27,210 nucleotides of DNA from UBA9647 sp049522195 (GTDB lineage Bacteria; Bacteroidota; Ignavibacteria; UBA10030). The stretch lies in the NCBI GenBank assembly GCA_049522195.1, contig JBEKOB010000061.1, forward strand, positions 1 to 27,210, written 5' to 3'. Positions 20,089 through 27,210 of this stretch are shown piece after piece. The translations under genes and the position numbers were made by a program. Numbering within the stretch: the stretch's first letter is position 1; each line of letters starts with the position of its first letter. Under the pieces are notes generated by a model, which made no database searches, was not told where the DNA came from, and saw nothing but the letters and a program-made list of their open reading frames with translations.

Positions 20089-20978
20089 CACGCAACACAT
20101 ATGTTTTGCTCGGCGTTCTGGGGGTGCTTGTGATCCTCGCATATTTCGTCATGCAGAAACCTGGTGAACGAAGTTCTTCCGGTGAGAATGGTGAGATGCT
20201 TATTTCTTTCGATTCGCTGGCAGTTGATAGAATTGAAATCATATCGCCGACTGCGAATGTCGTTCTCCAGAAGAAAGGGGTGGAGTGGTTTGTCGAATCT
20301 CCGGTCTCGTACAAAGCCGATCAGTCGAATGTTGCATCCCTGATCCATAGCAGCAAAACTCTGCAAGTCAGCAACATCGTCTCAAACAAGCCCGACAAGC
20401 ACTCCGTCTTCCAGGTGGATTCAACGGGGACGCTGGTGAAGATGTTGCAGAATGGTGCCGAGAAGGCTTCATTCATTCTCGGAAAGTCGGGGAGCAGTTA
20501 TTCCGAACTGTATGCGCGTCGGACCGCAACGAACGATGTAGCACTTGTAATCGGTGCGTCGCCGTACGTATTCAGTCGTCCTGTGAAAGATTGGCGTGAC
20601 CGGACGATTCTCTCCGTGCCGCGTGAACAAATCAAAGAGATTCGCTATCAATACGGTGATACAACTTTCGTGCTTGCGTTCAGAGACAGTGCATGGACCA
20701 TTGGAAAAGACTCCACGCAGGAAGGAGTTGTCACCACTCTTCTATCCTCTCTATCGAATGTCGTGACCGACGATTTTGTCGACACGCTTTCGACACGTCC
20801 CACCAAACCAACCGCACAGATTTCCTTCGCGGGAACACAATTGACCTTCTTTTACGTCAAAGGGAGTGAGAAGTATCTTGTTCAGTCCTCTGCCTCGCCA
20901 CAGTGGTTCGAGATGCAGAGCTGGCATGCAAATCAGCTCTTGATGCGTAAGAAAGACATTCTGAAGTCGCACAAGTAA
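20085..20978 (+). CDS. DUF4340 domain-containing membrane-anchored protein
   Basis: A 297-residue protein with one N-terminal membrane helix (YVLLGVLGVLVILAYFVM) and an extracytoplasmic domain of the DUF4340 type. Typical features are an early segment DRIEIISPTANVVLQKKG followed by WFVESPVSYKAD, LGKSGSSYSELYARR and VKDWRDRTILSV. The DUF4340 family commonly follows GldG-like genes, and the four-base overlap with the preceding gene supports assembly in one complex. No enzymatic motif is visible; a role as structural or assembly partner of the exporter is inferred. Confidence 0.83.
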   Translation: MTRNTYVLLGVLGVLVILAYFVMQKPGERSSSGENGEMLISFDSLAVDRIEIISPTANVVLQKKGVEWFVESPVSYKADQSNVASLIHSSKTLQVSNIVSNKPDKHSVFQVDSTGTLVKMLQNGAEKASFILGKSGSSYSELYARRTATNDVALVIGASPYVFSRPVKDWRDRTILSVPREQIKEIRYQYGDTTFVLAFRDSAWTIGKDSTQEGVVTTLLSSLSNVVTDDFVDTLSTRPTKPTAQISFAGTQLTFFYVKGSEKYLVQSSASPQWFEMQSWHANQLLMRKKDILKSHK

Positions 20979-21136
20979 CGGAGAACGAACGTTTCCCGTG
21001 TTGACGATCTCCGCTGGGGATTAATTCCTTGCTTGGTGCTCCAAATTTCCTTAATTTTCAATGCTTTAGAGCACTTTGCGGTTGTACGTCGCTCCAATCC
21101 AGGACAATTCCATTATGGAGGGTTATCATTAAGCCT

Positions 21137-23137
21137 ATGCACAGGTTCTCTCAGTTCTCTTTAGCGAGCATTCTGACAGCACTGCTTCTGGTGGGTTGCA
21201 CCGGTTCCGGTCCCGCCATCGTGGCGAAAATCTCTAACGATACCATTTCTCTCGATGATTTTGAAGAAAGTTATGCAAAGAACAATGGCGGCTGGGAAAA
21301 AGCCACTAGCTCGACCCCCGAAGATCGTGAGAAGTTTCTGGATCTTCTGGTCAAATTCAGATTGAAGGTTCTCGAAGCCAAGAACCGCGGTCTGATGGCG
21401 GATTCCTCGATCAAGAGCGAGCTGGAGGGATATGAGGTGACGGTCGCGACCTCGTATATGCTGGAAAAGGAAATTGTCGAGCCAAGAATCAAAGAGATGT
21501 ACGAGCGAAGAAAAGAAGAGGTCCGCGCGAGCCACATCCTGATACGGGTGAATGCTGAAGCCCCTCCCCAGGATACGCTTGCAGCGTATGAGAAAGCACT
21601 GAAGATTATCGGGCTTGTTCCCACCTCCATCTTTGATTCGCTCGCTACCAAGTATTCAGAGGATCAAAGTGTCGCATACAACAAGGGAGACCTGGGGTAT
21701 TTCACGGCGGGCCGCATGGTGCCGGAGTTCGACGACGCCTGCTACACTCTCAAGGTTGGGGAATATACACACCTCCCTGTGAGAACCCAGTTCGGGTATC
21801 ACATCATCAAGTTGACAACACGCCAGCCGAACAAAGGAGCCGTGCGCGTCAGCCACATTTTGCGGAATTTCAGTGCCGGACCGGACAGCACAACGGCAAC
21901 AGATTCAGCCTGGGTCATCTATAGGCTCGCAAGGGGAGGCAAAAACTTTGCAGAGCTTGCGAAGCTCTATAGCCAGGATCAGATGTCCAGGGGCGGTGGT
22001 GGAGACATAGGATTTTACGAACGCGGCAAGATCCCGCCGGACATCGAGAACCTCTTCTACAACACACCGTTGGATTCCGTCGCGCCTCCCTACAGGATGC
22101 CGTATGGATATCACATTATCAAGATCACGGGATACAAAGGGGTTCCTCCGTTCGCAGATGTGCAGAAAGAGATACGTGATCAGTATACCCAGTCACGGTA
22201 CCAGACAGACTACACAAACTTCGTCCGCAGTATTGCAAAGCAGTATCGACTGATCTATGACACGCTGACAATCAGCCAGTTGATCCGCGCCTTCGACTCG
22301 ACGCAGACGCCTGCGTCTTGGACGTGGAGCGATACTCTGAAGCCTGAGATGAAGGCATGGGTTGTGCTCTCCTGCGAAGGAAGGCCTGCTACCGTTAATG
22401 ATTTCGTTGAGTATGTCACCGGATCGGCGGAGTTCAAGAGCATGGTTCTGAACCCAAAGAACATCCAGCACATGATTGAGCGAATGTCAGAAGTGAAATT
22501 GATGGAGGAGCACGCCCGCCAGGTTCCTCAGCGCTATCCGGCATTTTCAAAATTACTGAAAGAGTATCAGGATGGAATCCTCCTGTACAGGATCGAGCAG
22601 GACGAGGTATGGAAGAAGCTTGTGACGAACGATTCTCTCCTCAGACTCTACTATAATCAGACCAAGGAGAAATACCGCTGGCCGAAGCGTGTGAATTTTG
22701 CGGAGATATTCGTGACGACTGACAGCCTAGCGAATGAAGCGCGCAAAGAGATCAAGGCTGGAAAAGACTTTGGCGAAGTCGCGGCAAAGTACACAATGCG
22801 GCCCGGGTACAAGGAGAAGAAGGGAGTGTGGGGGTTCACACCGTACGATCAGAACGAAGTGTCACGGCGTGCCTCAACCTTGCCGATTGACAGCATTCCT
22901 CCCCATGCATTTCCCGGAGTAGACGGTCTGTCGATCATCAAGGTGATCGCCAGGGATAGTGCCAAAACCAAGACATTCGAAGAGGCGATGCCTGAAGTGA
23001 TGAGCGCCTACCAGGAGTACGCATCGAAACTCCGGCAGGAGGAATGGATCGCGGATCTCAAATCACGGTATCCTGTGGTCCTGAACAAACCTCTTCTCCT
23101 GGAAGCCTTCAAGAGGAAACCCGTTGCCACGCAGTAG
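21137..23137 (+). CDS. Lipoprotein with tandem parvulin-type peptidyl-prolyl isomerase domains
   Basis: A 666-residue exported lipoprotein. The signal ends in the lipobox LLVGC (Cys21). A SurA/PpiD-like N-terminal chaperone region follows, with ISNDTISLDDFEESY near its start. Two PpiC/parvulin domains come next: the first from VRASHILIRV through GDLGYFTAGRMVPEFDDA to FGYHIIKL, the second from VRVSHILRN through GGDIGFYERGKIPPDIE to YGYHIIKI. A third, degenerate parvulin-like unit near the C-terminus (VNFAEIFVTT through KKGVWGFTPY) lacks most marks. It would assist folding of outer-membrane or secreted proteins. ATG 21137 is chosen because the lipoprotein signal starts there; a frame from 21029 adds 36 unlikely residues. 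GGAGGG at 21117-21122 is rather far away. Its 3' end overlaps the next gene by 14 bases. Confidence 0.9.
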   Translation: MHRFSQFSLASILTALLLVGCTGSGPAIVAKISNDTISLDDFEESYAKNNGGWEKATSSTPEDREKFLDLLVKFRLKVLEAKNRGLMADSSIKSELEGYEVTVATSYMLEKEIVEPRIKEMYERRKEEVRASHILIRVNAEAPPQDTLAAYEKALKIIGLVPTSIFDSLATKYSEDQSVAYNKGDLGYFTAGRMVPEFDDACYTLKVGEYTHLPVRTQFGYHIIKLTTRQPNKGAVRVSHILRNFSAGPDSTTATDSAWVIYRLARGGKNFAELAKLYSQDQMSRGGGGDIGFYERGKIPPDIENLFYNTPLDSVAPPYRMPYGYHIIKITGYKGVPPFADVQKEIRDQYTQSRYQTDYTNFVRSIAKQYRLIYDTLTISQLIRAFDSTQTPASWTWSDTLKPEMKAWVVLSCEGRPATVNDFVEYVTGSAEFKSMVLNPKNIQHMIERMSEVKLMEEHARQVPQRYPAFSKLLKEYQDGILLYRIEQDEVWKKLVTNDSLLRLYYNQTKEKYRWPKRVNFAEIFVTTDSLANEARKEIKAGKDFGEVAAKYTMRPGYKEKKGVWGFTPYDQNEVSRRASTLPIDSIPPHAFPGVDGLSIIKVIARDSAKTKTFEEAMPEVMSAYQEYASKLRQEEWIADLKSRYPVVLNKPLLLEAFKRKPVATQ

Positions 23138-23987
23138 GATTGTTCTTATTCTCTGTCTCGCGTTCCTCGCGGGCTGCGGCACCAAGAACTCGGGTCAGAG
23201 ACCTGTTGCCCGCATTGACGATCGGACGTTGACGCTCGAAGATGTGAGGGCGCGATTGGATTCGTCGCGTGGGGTCACCTCCGCACAGGTAGGGGAGTTC
23301 GCGAGGCGATGGATTAACGATGAAATTCTGTACCGGGAAGCAGTACGAAGGGGATTGGACAACACAGAATCTGTGCGGGCACAGGTTGAGGAGGCCAAGC
23401 GTCAGCTGGCAATCAACGCCCTCCTTCAGGATGAGGTCTATACACAGAGCTCTGTACAAAGTACGCCCGAAGACGTTGCGCAGTACTATGCCGCACACAA
23501 CAAGGAGTTTACGCTTACGACAGACGTCGCTCTGGTCAGCTTGCTGCTGTTCACGGATCGCGATGCCGCCAATGCATTTCGCACAGTTGTTCTGAAAGGA
23601 ACCCCCTGGGCACAGGCTGTTCGAAAGGCGATGGCAGATCCCAAACAGTCCTCGATGATTTTGGCAACGATGGACTCGGTGTACTACACACAGAGTACGC
23701 TCCTTCCAGTGGAACTTTGGCGTGTTGCTTCGGCCTCGACGAAACAGGAGCCCTCGTTTCCGGTTCATACCGATGAAGGGTCCTACATTCTCATGGTGTG
23801 GAAGCTGAGTCACCAGGGACAGATTGCTGAGCAGGCATACGTCGAGCGTGAGATCAGGAGTCGGCTGGCGATCGATCGTCGCCGGCGGGCACTGGACGGT
23901 CTCATTGAACGACTGCGTTCGAAGCACGCTGTCGAGCTCATGGTGAGCGATCAGGCGGATACAAGCTCAAACATTTTTGCGAGATAG
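23124..23987 (+). CDS. SurA/PpiD-like lipoprotein without a clear parvulin active site
   Basis: A 287-residue exported lipoprotein with lipobox FLAGC (Cys18) after a short signal. The N-terminal half resembles the chaperone domain of SurA/PpiD proteins (VARIDDRTLTLEDVRARLDS, then RRWINDEILYREAVRRGL). The second half occupies the place of a PpiC domain (TDVALVSLLLFTDRDAANAF) but lacks the conserved GGDLG and FGYH segments, so it is probably a chaperone rather than an isomerase. The start is TTG 23124, preceded by GAGG and overlapping the upstream gene by 14 bases, which implies coupled translation. It lies between two parvulin genes, the arrangement common in Bacteroidota. Confidence 0.8.
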   Translation: MPRSRIVLILCLAFLAGCGTKNSGQRPVARIDDRTLTLEDVRARLDSSRGVTSAQVGEFARRWINDEILYREAVRRGLDNTESVRAQVEEAKRQLAINALLQDEVYTQSSVQSTPEDVAQYYAAHNKEFTLTTDVALVSLLLFTDRDAANAFRTVVLKGTPWAQAVRKAMADPKQSSMILATMDSVYYTQSTLLPVELWRVASASTKQEPSFPVHTDEGSYILMVWKLSHQGQIAEQAYVEREIRSRLAIDRRRRALDGLIERLRSKHAVELMVSDQADTSSNIFAR

Positions 23988-23998
23988 GAGAAGTACCG

Positions 23999-25294
23999 AT
24001 GAAGGGGCGACAAGCATCAGTTCGTACAAGTATCGCACTTGCCGTGATTGTTGTGGCTTCGTGTGTAACCCGTGTGGCAGCGCAGACAGCCGTCGATCGC
24101 ATCGTGGCGGTTGTTGATAAAGAGATCATCACGGAGGCCGACCTTCAGGAGCGGCTCACGTACATCGCCATCCAGAACCGGATGGATCCCAAAACACCCG
24201 GGTTGCGGAAACAGGTTCTTGACGGGATGATTGCAGACAAACTGGTTCTTGCCCAGGCAATCATCGATAGCGTCAACGTGACGGACGAGGAAGTAACGCG
24301 GATGCTCGATCAGCAGTTTCAGAATTTCATCCGGCAGGCCGGATCCGAGCAACAACTTGAAAAGGTCTACGGGAAGCCGATTGCAAGGATGAAGCGCGAA
24401 TATAAACCCGAGATGCGGAAACAGTTGCTCATCCAGCGTGTGCGACAGCAGCGTGAGGCGAACATTCAGATTACGAGGCGGGAAGCGGAGGAGTTTTACG
24501 AGTCATACAAAGACAGTCTGCCGAAGGTGCCCGAAGAGCTCGATCTGAGCCATATCTTCATCATTCCAAAGCCCGATTCTGCGCTGGAGGAACAAAGCCG
24601 CAAGAAGCTCAATGCCATCCGTGACAGTATTGTTGCTGGCGGAGATTTTGCCGCCTTTGCTCGCCGGTACTCGCAGGATGGAAGCGCACCGAGCGGCGGA
24701 GATCTTGGATGGGCAAAGCGCGGCGTGGTGTTTGTCCCCGAGTTTGAAGAAGCGGTGTTTGCCCTCAAGGAAAAAGAGATCTCTCCAGTGGTGAAAACGG
24801 AGTTCGGCTTTCATCTGATTCAGTTGCTTGAACGAAGAGGTGAATCGGTTCATGCCCGTCATATTCTGTTCCGCACTGAAAAGGGACCCGCAAGTGACAC
24901 GGCTGCAGTCGTACGGCTGCGCGAGATACGTGATCGGGCACTGAAGGGAGAATCATTCGCGGAACTCGCGCGCAAGTACTCGGAAGATGAAGATACAAAA
25001 TCAGTCGGCGGTGATCTCGGTACAGTGGCGGTCGATCAGCTCGAAGCCGACTTTGCGCCTGTCGTGAAAGACCTCAAACCGGGTGAGATCTGTCAACCCC
25101 ATAGAGTGTCTCTCAAATCATCCTATGGATATCAAATCGTACTGCTGAAGAAACGCACGGCACCCCATGCCGTCAATATGAACGATGACTACCGGCGTAT
25201 CGAGCAGATGGCGCTCTACATGAAGCGTAATCGCCTGAACAGCGAGTGGATCGAAGAGCTTAAGAAGAGCATCTACTGGGAACCGCGGATCTAG
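23999..25294 (+). CDS. surA: Periplasmic chaperone / peptidyl-prolyl isomerase SurA
   Basis: A 431-residue periplasmic folding factor for outer-membrane proteins. A signal peptide ends around RVAAQT (residue ~29). The N-terminal SurA domain begins AVDRIVAVVDKEIITEADL. The first parvulin domain (~180-280) contains LDLSHIFIIP, SGGDLGWAKRGVVFVPEFE and FGFHLIQL. The second (~283-386) contains VHARHILFRT, VGGDLGTVAVDQLEADF and YGYQIVLL. Both keep the fold marks, and a short C-terminal helix returns to the chaperone domain. Length is close to E. coli SurA (428). ATG 23999 follows AGGAG at 23986-23990. It is the third consecutive folding-factor gene, 11 bp after the previous one, clearly one operon. 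Confidence 0.93.
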   Translation: MKGRQASVRTSIALAVIVVASCVTRVAAQTAVDRIVAVVDKEIITEADLQERLTYIAIQNRMDPKTPGLRKQVLDGMIADKLVLAQAIIDSVNVTDEEVTRMLDQQFQNFIRQAGSEQQLEKVYGKPIARMKREYKPEMRKQLLIQRVRQQREANIQITRREAEEFYESYKDSLPKVPEELDLSHIFIIPKPDSALEEQSRKKLNAIRDSIVAGGDFAAFARRYSQDGSAPSGGDLGWAKRGVVFVPEFEEAVFALKEKEISPVVKTEFGFHLIQLLERRGESVHARHILFRTEKGPASDTAAVVRLREIRDRALKGESFAELARKYSEDEDTKSVGGDLGTVAVDQLEADFAPVVKDLKPGEICQPHRVSLKSSYGYQIVLLKKRTAPHAVNMNDDYRRIEQMALYMKRNRLNSEWIEELKKSIYWEPRI

Positions 25295-25295
25295 G

Positions 25296-25323
25296 CCGGC
25301 CTTCGCCGGAATGCAGCACTGCA
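25296..25323. repeat. Two small hairpins between surA and the MoxR gene
   Basis: CCGGC-CTTC-GCCGG (25296-25309) is followed after two bases by TGCAG-CA-CTGCA (25312-25323). The first starts two bases after the surA stop codon. No T-run follows. The GGCCTTCGCCGGAATG wording resembles dispersed hairpin repeats of many Gram-negative genomes, which is a recollection rather than a search result. Confidence 0.5.
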
Positions 25324-25360
25324 GGGAGTACATCCGACAACTTCACGAACATCGAACGGC

Positions 25361-26344
25361 ATGAACGACGTCAAAGCAGTCTCCGAACTCTCCAAAGCCT
25401 ATTCCGACATCCGCGCTGAGATCGCCAAGGTCATTGTCGGACAGGACCAGGTGATCGAACATCTGTTGATTGCCCTCCTCTCTCGGGGACACTGCCTCTT
25501 GATCGGAGTGCCCGGACTCGCCAAAACGCTTCTCATCAAGACATTATCAGAAACATTGGACCTCAAATTCAGCCGCATCCAATTCACGCCGGACCTGATG
25601 CCGAGTGATATCACTGGCACAGAAATCATAGAAGAGAATGTGGGAACGGGCCAGAAGTCTTTCAAGTTTGTGCAGGGACCTGTCTTTGCAAATATCATTC
25701 TGGCGGATGAAATCAACCGAACACCACCCAAGACCCAGGCCGCTCTCCTCGAATCGATGCAGGAACACCATGTGACCGCAGCCGGGCAAACGTATGCGCT
25801 GCAGGAGCCGTTCTTCGTGCTTGCGACGCAGAACCCCATTGAGCAGGAAGGAACCTATCCGCTGCCGGAAGCACAGCTCGATCGGTTCATGTTCAACCTC
25901 TGGCTTGACTATCCCTCCTTCAAAGAGGAAGTCGCTATTGTGAAATCCACCACGAGCCCCTATAAGGCGGACCTGAAACAGATTCTAAGCGCAAAAGAGA
26001 TCATCGAATTCCAGGAGCTGGTGCGGCGGGTGCCAGTGGCGGACAACGTCATCGAGTACGCAGTGACACTTGTCGATCGAACACGGCCCACAGTACCGAC
26101 AGCTCCGTCATTCATCAAGAACTGGATCCGGTGGGGAGCGGGTCCCCGCGCTTCGCAGTATCTCATTCTCGGCGCAAAAACCCGTGCGATTCTCTCCGGC
26201 CGGCACACTCCCGACATCAATGATGTCAAGGCACTGGCTCCTCCTGTGCTCCGACATCGAATCGTCACAAGCTTCAACGCCGAAGCTGAGGGCGTTTCAG
26301 CGATTCAAATCATCGAAAGACTCGTCGGCGAGTCTGGATCGTGA
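25361..26344 (+). CDS. MoxR-family AAA+ ATPase
   Basis: A 327-residue cytoplasmic AAA+ ATPase of the MoxR group, chaperone-like ATPases that often work with von Willebrand-factor A (VWA) proteins in maturation of complexes or envelope stress responses. Walker A is GVPGLAKT (49-56), Walker B IILADEINR (112-120), then PPKTQAALLESMQEHHVT and the sensor segment VLATQNPIEQEGTYPLPEAQLDRF split over the following strand. The C-terminal lid includes WIRWGAGPRASQYL and DVKALAPPVLRHRI, both family-typical. ATG 25361 has no strong Shine-Dalgarno. It follows surA in the same direction, an order common in Bacteroidota. The usual DUF58 and VWA partner genes do not follow; a protease gene does. Confidence 0.93.
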   Translation: MNDVKAVSELSKAYSDIRAEIAKVIVGQDQVIEHLLIALLSRGHCLLIGVPGLAKTLLIKTLSETLDLKFSRIQFTPDLMPSDITGTEIIEENVGTGQKSFKFVQGPVFANIILADEINRTPPKTQAALLESMQEHHVTAAGQTYALQEPFFVLATQNPIEQEGTYPLPEAQLDRFMFNLWLDYPSFKEEVAIVKSTTSPYKADLKQILSAKEIIEFQELVRRVPVADNVIEYAVTLVDRTRPTVPTAPSFIKNWIRWGAGPRASQYLILGAKTRAILSGRHTPDINDVKALAPPVLRHRIVTSFNAEAEGVSAIQIIERLVGESGS

Positions 26345-26366
26345 ACTGCCCACTGCCGGAGGGTCG

Positions 26367-27210
26367 ATGATACACGCGGTGAGTCTGCTTCTGGTTTCCA
26401 TCTGGCGAAGCCGCAATCCGATCAGGAAGATTGCCGGCGTCCTCCGACTGTTCCTGCCACTCGTTGTTGTCGCCGCCTTAAGCTCCACCTCCTCTGCCCA
26501 GACGCAGCGATGCTGGATCACGTTTCGCGATCGCGGGCCTTCGTCCCGACTTGCAGCAACAGACCCAACAGCATTAGGCATCTCTGACCGCGCACTGTGG
26601 AGGCGCAGCAAAGTTCTTCCTGCCGATCACTTGATCGATGAATTGGATCTTCCACCCGCTCAATCGTATCTCGAACAGCTGCGTTCGGAAGGAATTGTCA
26701 TTCGCTCTACCTCGCGATGGCTCAATGCTGTATCAGCAGAACTTACAGGGTCGCAACGAGCGTCGATTGTCAATCTCCCGTTTGTGTCTTCGGTTACACC
26801 AGTCCCGGTCTTCTTCAAACAGCAGGAGGGAGGGGGGCAACTACTTCCGAGTCCGATGCTGAAGAAGGAATCGACAGCTGGCATTGACTATGGCGGCTCG
26901 CTTGCCCAGCTGAGTGCCCTCAATGTTCCCGATGTCCATGCTCGTGGTATCACGGGATCCGGTGTCATCGTCGGTATTCTGGATGACGGTTTCAATGCTC
27001 ACCGGACGCACCCCGCGTTGAAAAATCTCAAGATCATCGCTGAGTACGATTTCGTCCAGCGCGACTCCAATACTTCCCGCGCGCCCGGTGAATACTTCAC
27101 GCAGGGAGATCATGGAGCTTCAACTCTTTCAGAGGTAGGAGGATTCTTCAACGGCCGGCTCGTCGGCGTCGCGTATGGTGCATCGTTTATACTCGCGAAA
27201 ACAGAAATCG
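26367..27210 (+). CDS. Secreted subtilisin-like (S8) serine protease, N-terminal part (3' end outside window)
   Basis: The frame is open from ATG 26367 to the window end, giving 281 residues of a longer protein. GGAGGG at 26358-26363 lies just before the start. A signal peptide with a long basic region ends at about SSTSSAQTQ. The propeptide-like part has the pattern seen in Bacteroidota S8 proteases: CWITFRDRG, ISDRALWRRSKV, then YLEQLRSEGIVIRSTSRWLNA split by a short loop. The catalytic Asp is in VGILDDGFN and the His in GDHGASTLSEV (HGAS where HGTH is commoner). Oxyanion Asn and nucleophile Ser would be beyond the edge, as would a type IX secretion C-terminal domain if present. It begins 22 bp after the MoxR gene. 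Confidence 0.85.
   Translation, partial: MIHAVSLLLVSIWRSRNPIRKIAGVLRLFLPLVVVAALSSTSSAQTQRCWITFRDRGPSSRLAATDPTALGISDRALWRRSKVLPADHLIDELDLPPAQSYLEQLRSEGIVIRSTSRWLNAVSAELTGSQRASIVNLPFVSSVTPVPVFFKQQEGGGQLLPSPMLKKESTAGIDYGGSLAQLSALNVPDVHARGITGSGVIVGILDDGFNAHRTHPALKNLKIIAEYDFVQRDSNTSRAPGEYFTQGDHGASTLSEVGGFFNGRLVGVAYGASFILAKTEI

Overview
The window looks like a chromosomal segment (GC slightly above 50%) of a Gram-negative bacterium, most likely of the Bacteroidota/Ignavibacteriota/Chlorobi assemblage. Pointers are a GldA/GldF/GldG-like ABC module with a DUF4340 protein, the order PPIase lipoprotein - second lipoprotein - SurA - MoxR, several signal peptides and lipoboxes, and often weak Shine-Dalgarno sequences. 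No rRNA, tRNA, CRISPR array, insertion sequence or phage gene was seen.

Left part (1-8462): the 3' end of a probable glycoside hydrolase; a 57-residue one-helix membrane protein; a large SF1 (UPF1-like) helicase relative with a damaged motif VI; a CNNM/CorC-type membrane protein; a secreted GH13 amylase split by an in-frame TAG; and an exported-looking protein-L-isoaspartate methyltransferase.

Middle (8565-16140): the most unusual part, a probable DNA-damage-tolerance cassette. It holds an XRE/S24 LexA-like repressor, a divergent DUF72 gene, an SRAP (YedK/HMCES) gene, a RecA-like protein without a P-loop, a 91-residue helical protein, a family-B DNA polymerase with lost exonuclease motifs and an altered motif C but a C-terminal clamp-binding-like motif, and a SplB-like radical SAM protein. 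Between repressor and DUF72 lie two dyads, TGACA-N4-TGTCA and CGACA-N4-TGTCG, 32 bp apart. The second fills the 17-bp spacer of a TTGACA/TATGGT promoter. The parts resemble ImuA-ImuB-DnaE2 mutasomes and the archaeal PolB2/Dpo2 neighbourhood, with a family-B polymerase in the central place.

Right part (16491-27210): a promoter and the gldA-gldF-gldG-like/DUF4340 genes of an ABC-2 exporter-like complex; three genes of periplasmic folding factors ending in surA; a MoxR AAA+ ATPase; and the 5' part of a secreted subtilisin-like protease running off the edge.

Overlying this is a set of short intergenic elements built of 7-bp units with a constant core and variable bases, often in inverted arms (4375, 8474, 8523, 10410, 14914, 17563, 18421). 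Two pairs are clearly copies of each other. Other elements are near-perfect palindromes (8471, 12102, 12134, 12489, 25296) or a 9-11-bp-periodic inverted element (11946). They concentrate around the polymerase cassette and the gld-like operon, touch the ends of coding regions, and have no obvious mobile-element gene nearby.
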